Made by a program: the position numbers and the translations under genes. Under the pieces are notes generated by a model. The model was not told the DNA's origin and searched no databases. It was given only the letters and a program-made list of their open reading frames with translations. Shown in pieces: positions 8,768-18,221 of a stretch of DNA of 64,000 nucleotides. The DNA comes from an uncultured bacterium (GTDB lineage Bacteria; Bacteroidota; Bacteroidia; Bacteroidales; Bacteroidaceae), in the NCBI GenBank assembly GCA_946188155.1, contig CAMHUC010000008.1:1-64000 (forward strand), in the 5' to 3' direction. The first letter of the stretch is position 1, and each line of letters opens with the position of its first letter.

Positions 8768-9306
8768 TTCGCCAGTAGCTTATTAACTTGCTCACTGATG
8801 TCTGTGCCTACTGCCGGGTTGATGTATGGACAGGCGTCGGCATCGGTGTTGATGACGAAGGCCAGCTGCTGGGTAGCTGCCACGGTGGCGATGGCCTGGC
8901 GTAGCTGCTCTTTGAGCGGCGCCGTCTTCTCCTTTTCGGTGTTGGCCAGCTGCTGCAGGCTCTCCTGCTTGAATGCGATGTTGCGGGTCATCAGCTCCTG
9001 CAGCTCCGTCTGCCGCTTGCGGAGGATGGTCTTGGGGAACTCGCGCTGCCCGTCGAGGAAGTCCTCGTACTTACGGTTGAACTCGTCCTCCACGCGCTTC
9101 ATCTCCGCATCGTACTGGGCGCGTAGGTCGGCCATCTCCTTCTGCACGATGGCATAGGCTGGCATGGCCTCCAGGGTCTGCTGGTAGCTGAGGTGGCCGA
9201 AGCGCAGCTGAGGGATGCTGTCCTGGGCAGTGGCAGTGAATAGTGAATAGTGAATAGTGAATAGTATCGCTATCATTCTCAATATAGTCAGTATCCTATT
9301 CTCCAT
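8764..9306 (-). CDS. OmpH/Skp-like periplasmic chaperone 1
   Basis: 180 residues: a signal peptide, then the helical OmpH fold (FGHLSYQQTLEAMPAYAIVQKEM, a long charged helix, and a C-terminal DADACPYINPAVGTDISEQV strand region). Skp binds unfolded outer-membrane proteins on their way to BamA. The hydrophobic core of the signal peptide, AILFTIHYSLFTATAQ, is encoded by four 7-base GTGAATA-type units at 9236-9264. It is the third of three tandem skp-like genes in the bamA operon; a similar array also fills the gap before it. Confidence 0.88.
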   Translation of the reverse strand: MENRILTILRMIAILFTIHYSLFTATAQDSIPQLRFGHLSYQQTLEAMPAYAIVQKEMADLRAQYDAEMKRVEDEFNRKYEDFLDGQREFPKTILRKRQTELQELMTRNIAFKQESLQQLANTEKEKTAPLKEQLRQAIATVAATQQLAFVINTDADACPYINPAVGTDISEQVNKLLAK

Positions 9307-9322
9307 ATCCCTTCCTATTTAT

Positions 9323-9357
9323 ACTATTCACTATTCACTATTCACTATTCACTATTT
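9323..9357 (-). repeat. 7-base repeat array between skp-like genes
   Basis: Five CTATTCA-type units run into the stop region of the next gene upstream. The same unit encodes the signal peptide of the gene at 8764-9306. Confidence 0.75.
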
Positions 9358-9852
9358 CAGTCCGAGCTTGGCCTTCACCTGGGCAGTGACGTCGGTGGAG
9401 AGGGTGGTGCTGATGTAGGGCAGCGAGTTGTTCTCCATGATGTAGACGTAGCCGCCAGCCTGTCCGATGGCCTTGATGGCATCGAGCACCTTGGTCTGGA
9501 TGACCTGCATCTTCTCCTGCGAAGCCTTGGCCAGGGCCTGCTGGTTGTCCTGGTAGCTCTGCTGGATCTTGGTGTACATATCCTGCAGCTCCTGCTGGCG
9601 GCGCTGCTTGATGTTGTCGGGCAGCGTGGCCTGCTCCTTGTCGAAGGCCTCGCCCTTCTTCTGTAGCTCGTCCTGCATGCTCTTCAGGTCAGCCTCATAC
9701 TGGTCCTGCAGGGCCTTGATCTCGCTTTGTGCCTTGGTGAATTCAGGCATGGCCTGCATGATTTCCTGTGTGTTCACATGACCGAACTTGGCCTGTGCTG
9801 ATGCGGTAAGTCCGCAGATTGCGCAGATGGCGCAAATGATAAACTTCTTCAT
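9352..9852 (-). CDS. OmpH/Skp-like periplasmic chaperone 2
   Basis: 166 residues, with signal peptide MKKFIICAICAICGLTASAQ followed by AKFGHVNTQEIMQAMPEF and a long coiled helix: the OmpH family. It is the middle of three tandem paralogues downstream of bamA, as often seen in Bacteroidetes. The signal-peptide codons contain two adjoining small hairpins with five-base loops (9802-9816 and 9819-9835), similar in form to the hairpins in the PUL lipoprotein signal peptides further right. Confidence 0.9.
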   Translation of the reverse strand: MKKFIICAICAICGLTASAQAKFGHVNTQEIMQAMPEFTKAQSEIKALQDQYEADLKSMQDELQKKGEAFDKEQATLPDNIKQRRQQELQDMYTKIQQSYQDNQQALAKASQEKMQVIQTKVLDAIKAIGQAGGYVYIMENNSLPYISTTLSTDVTAQVKAKLGLK

Positions 9853-9902
9853 TTTTTGTATTTATTAAATTGTTATTGTTGATTCGGGGGCGGCGGAGAG
9901 CC

Positions 9903-9969
9903 CGGGTTTTCCGGGCTTTCCGGATTTTCCGGGTTTTCCTGATTTTCCGGGGTTTCCTGATATTCCGGG
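9903..9969. repeat. GC-rich tandem microrepeat (TTTTCCGGG type)
   Basis: Irregular 10-15-base units around TTTTCCGGG and TTTCCTGA fill the gap between two skp-like genes. Unlike the other spacer arrays, the period is not 7. Confidence 0.7.
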
Positions 9970-10482
9970 TTAGTTGCTATATCCGAGCTTGCGGAGCACC
10001 TCGGAGGAGATGTCGATCTTGGGCGAGCCGAAGATGATGCCCGTGTCGCTGGCTCGGTCGAGCACCAGCTGATAGCCGCGCAGCTCGGCCACGTCCTTGA
10101 TGGCGCTGTAGATCTCGTCCTGGATGGGGGCCATCAGGGCATTGCGCTTCTTGAAGAGCTCACCCTCCGGTCCGAAGTACTTCTTCTTCAGGTCGGCAGC
10201 CTCTTTCTCCTTGGCCACGATGGCATCCTGCTTGGCCTTCTTCTGCTCCTGGGATAGGAACACCACCTCGTTCTGGTAGTTCTTATACTGGGTCTGGGCC
10301 TCGGTGGTGAGTGCCTCCACCTCCTGCTGCCATTTCTTCGACACCTGGTTGAGCTGTTCGTTGGCCCGCTCGTAGGCGGGGATGTTCTTCAGGATATACT
10401 CCATATCCACCAGGGCGAACTTCTGTGCCTGCACCGACGCTGCCGATGCCAGCACGATGAATAACATTAAGATCTTCTTCAT
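9970..10482 (-). CDS. OmpH/Skp-like periplasmic chaperone 3
   Basis: 170 residues with signal peptide MKKILMLFIVLASAASVQAQ and an OmpH body (FALVDMEYILKNIPAYERANEQL, charged coiled coil, LVLDRASDTGIIFGSPKIDIS). It lies directly downstream of bamA and is the first of the three chaperone genes. Its signal peptide is of ordinary composition, unlike the repeat-encoded one of the third gene. Confidence 0.9.
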   Translation of the reverse strand: MKKILMLFIVLASAASVQAQKFALVDMEYILKNIPAYERANEQLNQVSKKWQQEVEALTTEAQTQYKNYQNEVVFLSQEQKKAKQDAIVAKEKEAADLKKKYFGPEGELFKKRNALMAPIQDEIYSAIKDVAELRGYQLVLDRASDTGIIFGSPKIDISSEVLRKLGYSN

Positions 10483-10487
10483 ATTTT

Positions 10488-10556
10488 CTTAACTCTTAAT
10501 TCTTAATCGGCGAAGCCGACAACTCTTAATTCTTAACTCTTAACTCTTAATTTCTT
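10488..10556 (-). repeat. 7-base repeat array with an embedded hairpin
   Basis: CTTAACT/CTTAATT units between bamA and the first skp-like gene, interrupted by the hairpin TCGGC-GAA-GCCGA at 10507-10519. The same hairpin sits in an array between susD and the SGBP gene at 44288-44300. Confidence 0.7.
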
Positions 10557-13278
10557 AGAACTCCTGTCCGAGGATGAAGTGGAAGTTGCTGCCGCCCTTC
10601 GAGCGGGCACCGTTCTGGTTGGTGGTCACGTAGTCGAAGCCGTAGGCCCAGTCGATACCCATCAGGCCCACCATAGGCAGGAAGATGCGCACGCCTACGC
10701 CGGCAGAGCGCTTCATGTCGAAGGGGTTGAAGTCGCCAGGTCGCGACCATGCGTTGCCGCCCTCGGCGAATGCCAGTCCGTAGATGGTGGTGTTGCCCAG
10801 CAGGAAGGGGTAGCGCAGTTCCAGCGTGAAGCGGTCGTAGGCGTACGAGTTGTATGACGAGATGCTCTTGCCCTGCATCATGTCCTCGTAGGCCGAGGAG
10901 TAGGATAGTGAGCCGTTCTCGTAGCCGCGCAGTCCGATGGTCTCCTCGGCGTAGCCGTAGCTGTAGCCGCTCATGCCGTCGCCACCCACGTAGAATGTCT
11001 CAAACGGCGAGCGCTTGTTGTTGTTGTAGGCACCGAGCAGCCCCATCTCCACTCGTGTCATTAGCACGAAGCACTTCGAGCCTCCGGTGAGTGCCGTGTA
11101 TGTGCGGCTCTTGAACTTCCACTTGTGGTACTCAATCCAGCGGTACACCTCCTGCAGCTCGCTCTCGTAGGTAGCCGACTGCGTGTTCTTGGCCAGCGTT
11201 GCGTAGTCCTTCTTGTCAAAGAGCGACCAGGGCGGTGTGAGCGTGACCGATGCCACGAACTCCGAGCCGTGGCGCGGGAAGAGCGGGTTGTCGGTAGATG
11301 TACGCGACAGCGTCAGTCCCAGGTTGATGTTGTTGCAGTTACCGTTGTGGATATAGAAGTAGCTCCAGTCGCGCAGCATGTATCGGGTGTAGCCGAGCGT
11401 TGCCGACAGCTGGAAGTAGTCGTCGGGCCAGCGCAGGCGCTTACCCCATCCGATTGATGCACCGAACACGCGCATGTTCTTGTCGTCGTCGAGCATCGAC
11501 TCGTAGTTGAACATGTTGTTGTTGTACGACCCGTAGCCGTAGTAGCTGTACATGTAGTAGTTGTTGTAGAACGAGTTGTTGCGGTAGTAGCTCGATATGT
11601 CGCTCTGCTTGGAGTAGAAGGCGCTCACGCTGAACGAGTTGGGTCGCTTGCCTCCGAACCAGTTGGTGGCGTAGTTGGCCGAGATCGATGAGTAGTACGA
11701 GCCGTTGGTCTGGAAGTTGAATCCCAGCTGCTCGCCGTCGCCGTATGGCAGTATGCCCCGGTGCAGCTTGTTCTTCCCGAAGAGGTTGCGTATGGAGAAG
11801 TTGTTGAACTTGATACCGATACGTCCGATGATACCCGTCTGTCCCCATCCGAGTGAGAACTCCAGCTGGTCGTTCGACTTCTGCTCCAGCTGCCAGTTGA
11901 TGTCGACGGTGCCGTCGTCGGGGTTGGGCTTGATGTCGGGGTTGATTTTCTCTGCGTCGAAGAATCCCATCGACCCGATTTCGCGTGCGGAGCGCATGAT
12001 GGCGTCGCGGTTGAACAGGTCGCCGGGCTTGGTGCGCAGCTCGCGGCGCACCACCTCCTCGTACAGTCGGTCGTTGCCGTAGATGCGCACGTGGTTGAGT
12101 CGTGCCTGCGGCCCCTCCATGATGCGCATCTCCAGGTCGATGGAGTCGCCCACGATGTTCACCTCCACGGGGTCGATGCTTGAGAACACGTAGCCGTTGT
12201 TGTAGTAGTAGTTGCCGGCGGCGTCGTCGTCCTCCTTGAGTCGCTTGTTCATCTGCTTCTGGTTGTACACGTCGCCCTTCTTCATGCCCAGCACGGCGTT
12301 CAGGTAGTCGGTGGTCACCACGGTGTTGCCCACCCAGGTGATGTTGCGCAGATAGTATTTGTCGCCCTCGTCGATCTTCACGTATACGTTCACGTGCCTG
12401 TCGTCGTTGTTCCACACGGAGTCCTCCAGGATGGTGGCGTCGCGGAATCCCAGCTCGTTGTACTTCTCGATGAGCTTCTGCTTGGCCTCGCGGTAGCGTT
12501 CGTCGGTGAACTTCTTCGACTTGAAGATGTTCTTCAGCTTGCCGGCCTCGTGAATCTTTCCGAAGGCACCCTTTGAGAACAGTCCTCCCAGGATTTTGGA
12601 GTCCTTCAGCTTCTCGTTGCCCATAAGATAGATGTGGCGCACCTTCATCTTGGCCTTCTTGTCGATGTCCACGTCGAGTATCACCCTGCCCTTGTTCTGC
12701 GGGTCGTCGCGCTGCACGATGTTAATCTCGGCATTCTTGTAGCCCTTCTCGTCGAAGTATTTCTTGGCCAGGATTTTGGCACGGTCGATCATGTTGGGCG
12801 TAATCTGATTGTCCTTCATGATGCCGAGCTTCGACTCCATGTCCTCGCGTTCCGACTTCTTCAGTCCGAAGTAGTTGATTTGGCTCACGCGGGGCCTGAG
12901 GGCCAGTGAGATGCGCAGGTAGATTCTCGAGCCGACGATGGAGTCGGCACTGATTTGTGCCTTCGAGAACAGTCCGTGTCGCCAGTAGCGCTTCACGGCT
13001 TCGGTGATCTTGTTGCCCGGCACCTCTATCTGCTCGCCTACGGTGAGGCCGGAGAGTCCGGTGAGCACGTAGTCCTCGTAGCCCTCCACGCCGTCCACGG
13101 CGATGCCTGCGATGGTGCAGGTTCGCGGCGTGCCGGCGTATGAGATGTCGGGGCTGACAATCTTGTCCTGGGCAGAGGAAGTGATAAGTGATAAGTGATA
13201 AGTGAAGAGTACCAGCAGTACTTTCACCATCCAGTCCACTTCTGCTTCCTTATACCTTGTTATATTATATAGTCTCAT
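10555..13278 (-). CDS. bamA: Outer membrane protein assembly factor BamA
   Basis: 907 residues, normal for Bacteroidetes BamA. Five POTRA domains fill about residues 45-450 and a 16-strand barrel the rest. The VGVRIFLPMVGLMGIDWAYGFD strand region and an aromatic C-terminus (FHFILGQEF) are typical. It inserts beta-barrel proteins into the outer membrane. The frame opens at 13278, but Met17 at 13230 gives a cleaner signal peptide (MVKVLLVLFTYHLSLITSSAQ), whose core is encoded by three GTGATAA units plus GTGAAGA. It lies 16 bases after uppS and is followed by three skp-like genes and murI. The barrel is unusually rich in Tyr and Asn (residues 575-600). Confidence 0.93.
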   Translation of the reverse strand: MRLYNITRYKEAEVDWMVKVLLVLFTYHLSLITSSAQDKIVSPDISYAGTPRTCTIAGIAVDGVEGYEDYVLTGLSGLTVGEQIEVPGNKITEAVKRYWRHGLFSKAQISADSIVGSRIYLRISLALRPRVSQINYFGLKKSEREDMESKLGIMKDNQITPNMIDRAKILAKKYFDEKGYKNAEINIVQRDDPQNKGRVILDVDIDKKAKMKVRHIYLMGNEKLKDSKILGGLFSKGAFGKIHEAGKLKNIFKSKKFTDERYREAKQKLIEKYNELGFRDATILEDSVWNNDDRHVNVYVKIDEGDKYYLRNITWVGNTVVTTDYLNAVLGMKKGDVYNQKQMNKRLKEDDDAAGNYYYNNGYVFSSIDPVEVNIVGDSIDLEMRIMEGPQARLNHVRIYGNDRLYEEVVRRELRTKPGDLFNRDAIMRSAREIGSMGFFDAEKINPDIKPNPDDGTVDINWQLEQKSNDQLEFSLGWGQTGIIGRIGIKFNNFSIRNLFGKNKLHRGILPYGDGEQLGFNFQTNGSYYSSISANYATNWFGGKRPNSFSVSAFYSKQSDISSYYRNNSFYNNYYMYSYYGYGSYNNNMFNYESMLDDDKNMRVFGASIGWGKRLRWPDDYFQLSATLGYTRYMLRDWSYFYIHNGNCNNINLGLTLSRTSTDNPLFPRHGSEFVASVTLTPPWSLFDKKDYATLAKNTQSATYESELQEVYRWIEYHKWKFKSRTYTALTGGSKCFVLMTRVEMGLLGAYNNNKRSPFETFYVGGDGMSGYSYGYAEETIGLRGYENGSLSYSSAYEDMMQGKSISSYNSYAYDRFTLELRYPFLLGNTTIYGLAFAEGGNAWSRPGDFNPFDMKRSAGVGVRIFLPMVGLMGIDWAYGFDYVTTNQNGARSKGGSNFHFILGQEF

Positions 13279-13294
13279 TTTTACTTATCACTCA

Positions 13295-14029
13295 TCACTT
13301 ATCACTTTTCACTTCTTCCTCCTCGACTTGCGCCTCGGTCTTTCCGAAGCGGCGCTGGCGTCCCTGGTAGTCGGCGATGGCCTTGTGCAGGGCCTGCTCG
13401 TCGAAGTCGGGCCAGTAGGTGTCGCAGAAGTACAGCTCGCTGTAGGCTATCTGCCAGAGCAGGTAGTTGGAGATTCGCAGCTCGCCGCCGGTACGTATCA
13501 GTAGGTCGGGGTCGGGCATGAAGTTGGTCTCCAGATACTGGCTGACGGTGTCCTCGTTGATCTCCTTCGGGGGGCAGGCCACCATCTTCTGTATGGCGCG
13601 TGTGATCTCCCAGCGGCTGGAGTAGCTCAGTGCGATGACGCAGCTCATGGCGTCGTTCTTGGCCGTATGCTCCTCGAGTTCCTTTATTTTGGCCTGTACG
13701 GCCTCCGGCAGCCGCTCCATGTCGCCAATCATGCGGAATCGCACGTTGTTCTTCATGAAGATCTTCTCCTCCAGCGATGTCAGTATGAGCCCCATCAGTG
13801 CCGACACCTCTTCGGCCGGGCGGTTCCAGTTCTCGGTGGAGAAGGTGTAGAGCGTCAGGAACTTCACCCCCAGGTTCTTGCACTCGGTGGTGATTTTGTG
13901 TACGGCCTCCACACCGGCCTGATGGCCGTAGCTCCGCTCTCTTCCGCGCTCGCTGGCCCAGCGCCCGTTGCCGTCCATGATGATGGCAATGTGCTGTGGG
14001 ATGCGTTTCATATCCAGTTGCTCTCTCAT
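13295..14029 (-). CDS. uppS: Isoprenyl transferase (undecaprenyl diphosphate synthase)
   Basis: 244 residues. The family motifs [30 protein letters not shown] and [20 protein letters not shown] are all present. It makes the C55 lipid carrier for cell-wall and glycan export. The tail EEEEVKSDK and the TGA are encoded by GTGATAA/GTGAAAA-type 7-base repeats that continue into the gap before bamA. Met7 (14011) is an alternative start. Operon position between the DUF6089 gene and bamA matches the usual Bacteroidetes order. Confidence 0.95.
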   Translation of the reverse strand: MREQLDMKRIPQHIAIIMDGNGRWASERGRERSYGHQAGVEAVHKITTECKNLGVKFLTLYTFSTENWNRPAEEVSALMGLILTSLEEKIFMKNNVRFRMIGDMERLPEAVQAKIKELEEHTAKNDAMSCVIALSYSSRWEITRAIQKMVACPPKEINEDTVSQYLETNFMPDPDLLIRTGGELRISNYLLWQIAYSELYFCDTYWPDFDEQALHKAIADYQGRQRRFGKTEAQVEEEEVKSDK

Positions 14030-14069
14030 ATCTTATCTTATCTCTTTTCTTAATTATAACCTCAAAACC

Positions 14070-14798
14070 TCAAAACCTGTCGCTGTGACACGTCTTGCAC
14101 TTTGCCCAAATGTCGTAGGTCAGTGCCAGTTGCAGCACGCTGAAGCCGTCGGTGTTCTTGAAGAGTCCCGAGCTCTCTATGCCGTAGGGGTCCTTCTGCC
14201 CGTCGAGGTTGTCGCTCGGCACGAAGTGCATGCGCCACTCCAGTGTCAGGTTCAGCCTGTTGGCTGCCTTGTATTTGATGCCGGCCCCCAGCGGCAGGTT
14301 CATCGCCAGGCCGCCTTCGGGCTTGCCGTGGTGTGCCATGCCTATGCCCAGGGCGATGAACGGCACCAGTCGCCTGGCTCCCCGGTATTCCTTGCCCGTT
14401 CCGTAGGCCCAGAAGTTGTATTCGAACCGTATGCCCGCATCGATGAGGCTCTTGTTGAACTCGTAGCGCTCCGCCTGCGGGTACCAGGTCTTCACGTTGT
14501 CCGAGGAGCCTTTCACCTTGCCGAAGCCCACGGTGAGTCCCAGCGACATTCTGGGGTTCATCCGGTATTTGGCCATCAGTGCGCCCCAGGGCTGCATGCC
14601 TTTGGTGATGTTGCCGTTGTAGTCGCCCAGATAGGCAACGGTTCCTGCGGCAGCTCCCACTTCCAGCCGGTATTCCGGCTCGTCCTGGGCCTGTAAAGTG
14701 AAGAGTGAAGAGTGAAGCGTGAAGAATGCTACGCACAGCAGCCGTCGCTTCATCCTTATTCCCGCCTTCGCCTTACTATATATATCCTCGATTCTCAT
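14070..14798 (-). CDS. DUF6089-type outer membrane beta-barrel protein
   Basis: Up to 242 residues. The body resembles the DUF6089 porin-like family that lies upstream of uppS-bamA in Bacteroidetes: EYRLEVGAAAGTVAYLGDYNG, FEYNFWAYGTG, and a final LALTYDIW strand. The frame begins at 14798, overlapping the upstream stop by four bases, but Met16 (14753) gives a true signal peptide, MKRRLLCVAFFTLHSSLFTL followed by QAQ. The core of that peptide is written in GTGAAGA repeat units (14694-14723). Function unknown; outer-membrane location inferred. A CKTC pair sits near the C-terminus. Confidence 0.75.
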   Translation of the reverse strand: MRIEDIYSKAKAGIRMKRRLLCVAFFTLHSSLFTLQAQDEPEYRLEVGAAAGTVAYLGDYNGNITKGMQPWGALMAKYRMNPRMSLGLTVGFGKVKGSSDNVKTWYPQAERYEFNKSLIDAGIRFEYNFWAYGTGKEYRGARRLVPFIALGIGMAHHGKPEGGLAMNLPLGAGIKYKAANRLNLTLEWRMHFVPSDNLDGQKDPYGIESSGLFKNTDGFSVLQLALTYDIWAKCKTCHSDRF

Positions 14799-15889
14799 TT
14801 AAACCATCCTCTCCACAGTCCTTCGCCGTCTTCCTTGAGCAGCCAGATGTAGCCCTCTTCGTCCTCGGCAACTCTCAGGTGGTCGGTGGCTCCGCTGGGC
14901 AGATTGAGGTTGGTGGCGGTCTGCCAGGAGAGGCCCTGGTCCTTGCTCACGTATATGCCTCCGCTGTATAGGAAGGCGTAGATGCACCTGTCGTTGTAGA
15001 CCATGTCGATATGCGTGTCGGCAGGCAGCCGTCCCGGATAATTCACTTGCGTGTCGGCATTCAGCGGCAGGTTGAGCATGCACGTCCAGCTGCCCTTGCC
15101 GTCGACCGTGATTTTTCGCCACACGGTCGACATGTAGTCGTTGCCCTCCAGGCGGCCTGTCATCAGGTGGTAGGCCGTGTTGTGCTGCGGGTCGAGGGGG
15201 AATGTCACGTAGTTCACGATGCCCGTGGGCATGTACTGCCAGTCCTCCTCCGTGCCCAGCGTCTCCTGGCTCCAGGTGTTGCCGCCGTCGAGTGTCAGGC
15301 GGAAGCCGTCCTTGCCCACCTGGTCCACCCGCATCTCCTTCTGTATGTCCTTGGGCATGCTGGTGTCGCCGTCGTCCATCTTCTCCCACTGGAACAGGCC
15401 TGTGTCTGCCGACTTCTTCACGTTCACCTGCACCGTGTAGCTGCGGTGGCGCTCCAGACTGGAGTTGTACACCTGCACCTCCCTGGCCTGTGAGAAGTCG
15501 ATGGAGTCGGTCGAGCTGTACACCCTGAGCGTGTCGCCCACAATGGTCTTGATGAAGATGTCGCCGCTATAGGTGCTCTTGCCGATGGATGCCAGCACGT
15601 GCTTCAGGTCGCAGTCGGCGGGCAGCGAGTCGGTATTGTAGATTTTACGCTGATACTGGTCGATGCTGAAGGGATAGTCCTTCACCACCAGTGCCCGCTT
15701 GTATACGGAGTCGGTCCCCGCCTTCGACGTGGTATGTATATACCTGTTGACGGCGGTGAGCGAGAAGCTGGTGATGGCTGTCTCGTTGTAGGTGATGGTC
15801 TCCGCATTGTCGGCATCGTTCTTCAGGCACGATGTCAGAGCCAGCGCAACGGCCATCATCATCGATAGCGCATATATCGTTCTTTTCAT
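14795..15889 (-). CDS. DUF6242-like lipoprotein
   Basis: 364 residues. A lipoprotein signal ends at Cys21 (ALALTSCLKND). The body has repeated beta-propeller-like phrases (SGDIFIKTIVGDTLRVYSS, LYSGGIYVSKDQGLSWQTATN) that recall sialidase-type BNR repeats and the DUF6242 family of Bacteroidales; I am not certain of the Pfam name. It is the first gene of the operon leading to bamA, and its TGA overlaps the next ATG. A TAAATTTG -7 box lies at 15918-15925. Envelope role inferred from the operon only. Confidence 0.6.
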   Translation of the reverse strand: MKRTIYALSMMMAVALALTSCLKNDADNAETITYNETAITSFSLTAVNRYIHTTSKAGTDSVYKRALVVKDYPFSIDQYQRKIYNTDSLPADCDLKHVLASIGKSTYSGDIFIKTIVGDTLRVYSSTDSIDFSQAREVQVYNSSLERHRSYTVQVNVKKSADTGLFQWEKMDDGDTSMPKDIQKEMRVDQVGKDGFRLTLDGGNTWSQETLGTEEDWQYMPTGIVNYVTFPLDPQHNTAYHLMTGRLEGNDYMSTVWRKITVDGKGSWTCMLNLPLNADTQVNYPGRLPADTHIDMVYNDRCIYAFLYSGGIYVSKDQGLSWQTATNLNLPSGATDHLRVAEDEEGYIWLLKEDGEGLWRGWFK

Positions 15890-15917
15890 TTATGGTTTAA
15901 ATTTCGAAATTCGGGTG

Positions 15918-15925
15918 CAAATTTA
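15918..15925 (-). promoter_or_regulatory. -7 box of the bamA operon
   Basis: TAAATTTG on the minus strand, 28 bases before the first start codon of the operon. No upstream TTTG at 19-20 bases. The remaining gap 15926-16310 shows no convincing gene; it holds A/T-rich sequence and a short 7-base array near 16240-16265. Confidence 0.45.
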
Positions 15926-16310
15926 CGCACATTTCCTCAAATACGCGTCATTTTTACCTTATAATTAAAGAAAATATGTCATTATTTGACCGATTTTAAG
16001 TTAGTTTAGGGATTCGTACTATAAAAAAAGAGCGCGGTATGAATCTCTCACCCCGCACTCCTCTCAACGGATGTCGGTATGTACGAGCGTAAAAATGCTC
16101 AGTGCCGTCGTTACGGCAACAAATACCAACAATGCCGTCGTTTGAAAATCTAATAACATAATCTTTACCTTAAATTAACTACTAACCTAATGAATATACG
16201 AGTAGTCTCACGACTACGGGTGCAAAGGTACGACTTTTAAGGGATAAGTGATAAGTGAAAAGTGAAAAAATTGCTGCCGCCTTTCCTTCTTTTGACTTAT
16301 ATCAAAAAAA

Positions 16311-16336
16311 ATGGCTGCGACCTAAGGCGCAGCCAT
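16311..16336 (-). terminator. Intrinsic terminator of pckA
   Basis: Perfect 9-base stem ATGGCTGCG/CGCAGCCAT with an 8-base loop; on the minus strand it is followed by eight T. Confidence 0.85.
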
Positions 16337-16416
16337 TCCACTTATTTGAGTTTGAAGAGCGGTAGCAAATTCTTCACTCTTCATTCTCCATTCTTCATTT
16401 CCACTATCTCTTCATT

Positions 16417-18030
16417 TTAGAGCTTCGGTCCAGCAGCGACGAGCTTCTTACCAGCCTCGTTGCCCTCGTACTTCTTGAAGTTCTTGATGAAGCGGGCTGC
16501 CAGGTCCTTGGCCTTCTCGTCCCACTCGTTGCGGTTCTGATAGGTGTCGCGCGGATCGAGGATGCCCCATGCCACACCGTCGAGCTCTGTGGGAACCTCG
16601 AAGTTGAAGTAAGGAATCTTCTTCGTGGGAGCCTTCAGGATGGCACCTCCCAGGATGGCGTCGATGATGCCGCGTGTGTCCTTGATGGAGATACGCTTGC
16701 CCGTACCGTTCCAACCAGTGTTCACCAGGTAAGCCTTGGCACCGCTCTTCTCCATGCGCTTCACGAGCTCCTCAGCATACTTGGTGGGGTGCAGCTCGAG
16801 GAAGGCCTGGCCGAAGCAAGCGCTGAAGGTAGGAGTGGGCTCTGTGATGCCACGCTCTGTACCAGCGAGTTTGGCTGTGAAACCAGAGAGGAAGTAGTAC
16901 TTCGTCTGCTCCGGAGTCAGGATAGATACGGGAGGCAGTACGCCGAAGGCATCGGCAGAGAGGAAGATCACGTTCTTAGCCTCAGGACCGGCGCTCTTGC
17001 CGTTCACCTTCTTGGCAATCTTCTCGATGTGCTCGATAGGATAGCTCACGCGGGTATTCTCAGTCACGCTCTTGTCGGCGAAGTCGATCTTGCCGTTGGC
17101 GTCGACAGTGACGTTCTCCAACAGGGCATCGCGACGGATGGCGTTGTAGATGTCGGGCTCGCTCTCCTTGTCGAGGTTGATCACCTTGGCATAGCAGCCG
17201 CCCTCCAGGTTGAACACGCCCTCGTCGTCCCAGCCGTGCTCGTCGTCGCCGATCAGCAGGCGCTTCGGGTCGGTAGAAAGCGTGGTCTTACCTGTGCCAG
17301 ACAGACCGAAGAAGATGGCGGTATTCTTACCCTCCATGTCGGTGTTGGCCGAGCAGTGCATCGAAGCGATGCCCTGCAGGGGCAGGTAGTAGTTCTGCAT
17401 AGAGAACATACCCTTCTTCATCTCACCACCGTACCAGGTGTTGATGATGCACTGCTCGCGGCTTGTGGTGTTGAAGGCTACGCAGGTCTCTGAGTTCAGG
17501 CCCAGCTCCTTGTAGTTCTCCACCTTGGCCTTCGATGCGTTGTAGATCACGAAGTTGGGCTCGAACTTCTCCAGCTCCTCAGCTGTGGGCTGGATGAACA
17601 TGTTCTTCACGAAGTGAGCCTGCCATGCCACCTCCACGATGAAGCGCACGGCCAGGCGGGTAGCCTCGTTGGCACCGCAGAAGGCATCCACCACGTAGAG
17701 CTCCTTGTTGCACAGCTCCTTGATGGCGATCTCCTTCACCTTGGCCCATACCTCCTCCGACATGGGGTGGTTGTCGTTCTTATATTCCTCAGAAGTCCAC
17801 CATACCTTGTCATGGCTCTGTGCATCGTCAACGATGTACTTGTCCTTAGGTGAACGGCCGGTGTAGATACCGGTCATCACGTTCACGGCGTTCAGCTCGG
17901 TGTTTACGCCTTTGTCGTAACCCTCGAGACCAGCCTTTGTCTCCTCCTCATAGAGGTACTCATACGATGGATTGTGGGCAATCACAGTTGAGCCTGTGAT
18001 GCCATACTGAGTCAAATCTAACTTTGCCAT
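16417..18030 (-). CDS. pckA: Phosphoenolpyruvate carboxykinase (ATP)
   Basis: 537 residues, full length. It converts oxaloacetate and ATP to PEP and CO2; in succinate-forming Bacteroidales it often runs in the carboxylating direction. The kinase motif [11 protein letters not shown], the metal/ATP segment [11 protein letters not shown] and the start of the oxaloacetate region (YTGRSPKDK) are intact. It stands alone, with a TAACTTTG box at 18090-18097 upstream and a strong terminator downstream. Confidence 0.97.
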   Translation of the reverse strand: MAKLDLTQYGITGSTVIAHNPSYEYLYEEETKAGLEGYDKGVNTELNAVNVMTGIYTGRSPKDKYIVDDAQSHDKVWWTSEEYKNDNHPMSEEVWAKVKEIAIKELCNKELYVVDAFCGANEATRLAVRFIVEVAWQAHFVKNMFIQPTAEELEKFEPNFVIYNASKAKVENYKELGLNSETCVAFNTTSREQCIINTWYGGEMKKGMFSMQNYYLPLQGIASMHCSANTDMEGKNTAIFFGLSGTGKTTLSTDPKRLLIGDDEHGWDDEGVFNLEGGCYAKVINLDKESEPDIYNAIRRDALLENVTVDANGKIDFADKSVTENTRVSYPIEHIEKIAKKVNGKSAGPEAKNVIFLSADAFGVLPPVSILTPEQTKYYFLSGFTAKLAGTERGITEPTPTFSACFGQAFLELHPTKYAEELVKRMEKSGAKAYLVNTGWNGTGKRISIKDTRGIIDAILGGAILKAPTKKIPYFNFEVPTELDGVAWGILDPRDTYQNRNEWDEKAKDLAARFIKNFKKYEGNEAGKKLVAAGPKL

Positions 18031-18089
18031 AATCTTGTTTTATTGTTTTAATTGATGAATTTATCCTTGTCGATTTTCTGAATCGGCTG

Positions 18090-18097
18090 CAAAGTTA
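18090..18097 (-). promoter_or_regulatory. -7 box of pckA
   Basis: TAACTTTG on the minus strand, about 60 bases before the ATG. No matching -33 element. Confidence 0.5.
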
Positions 18098-18221
18098 CTA
18101 ATTATATTCGAATTACGAGCATGTGTTTAGCTTATTTTGCACGCACACAATCTTTTTTAGGTTAAAGAATTTAAAATGTCGCGCCAGGGCGGTGCTTTTG
18201 CCACTCCGACTTGGCAGTTGG

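Noticed and set aside
16020..16230. Possible small RNA or leader in the gap before the bamA operon
   Set aside because: Some short complementary stretches are present, but there is no consensus promoter, strong hairpin or repeat match to support it.
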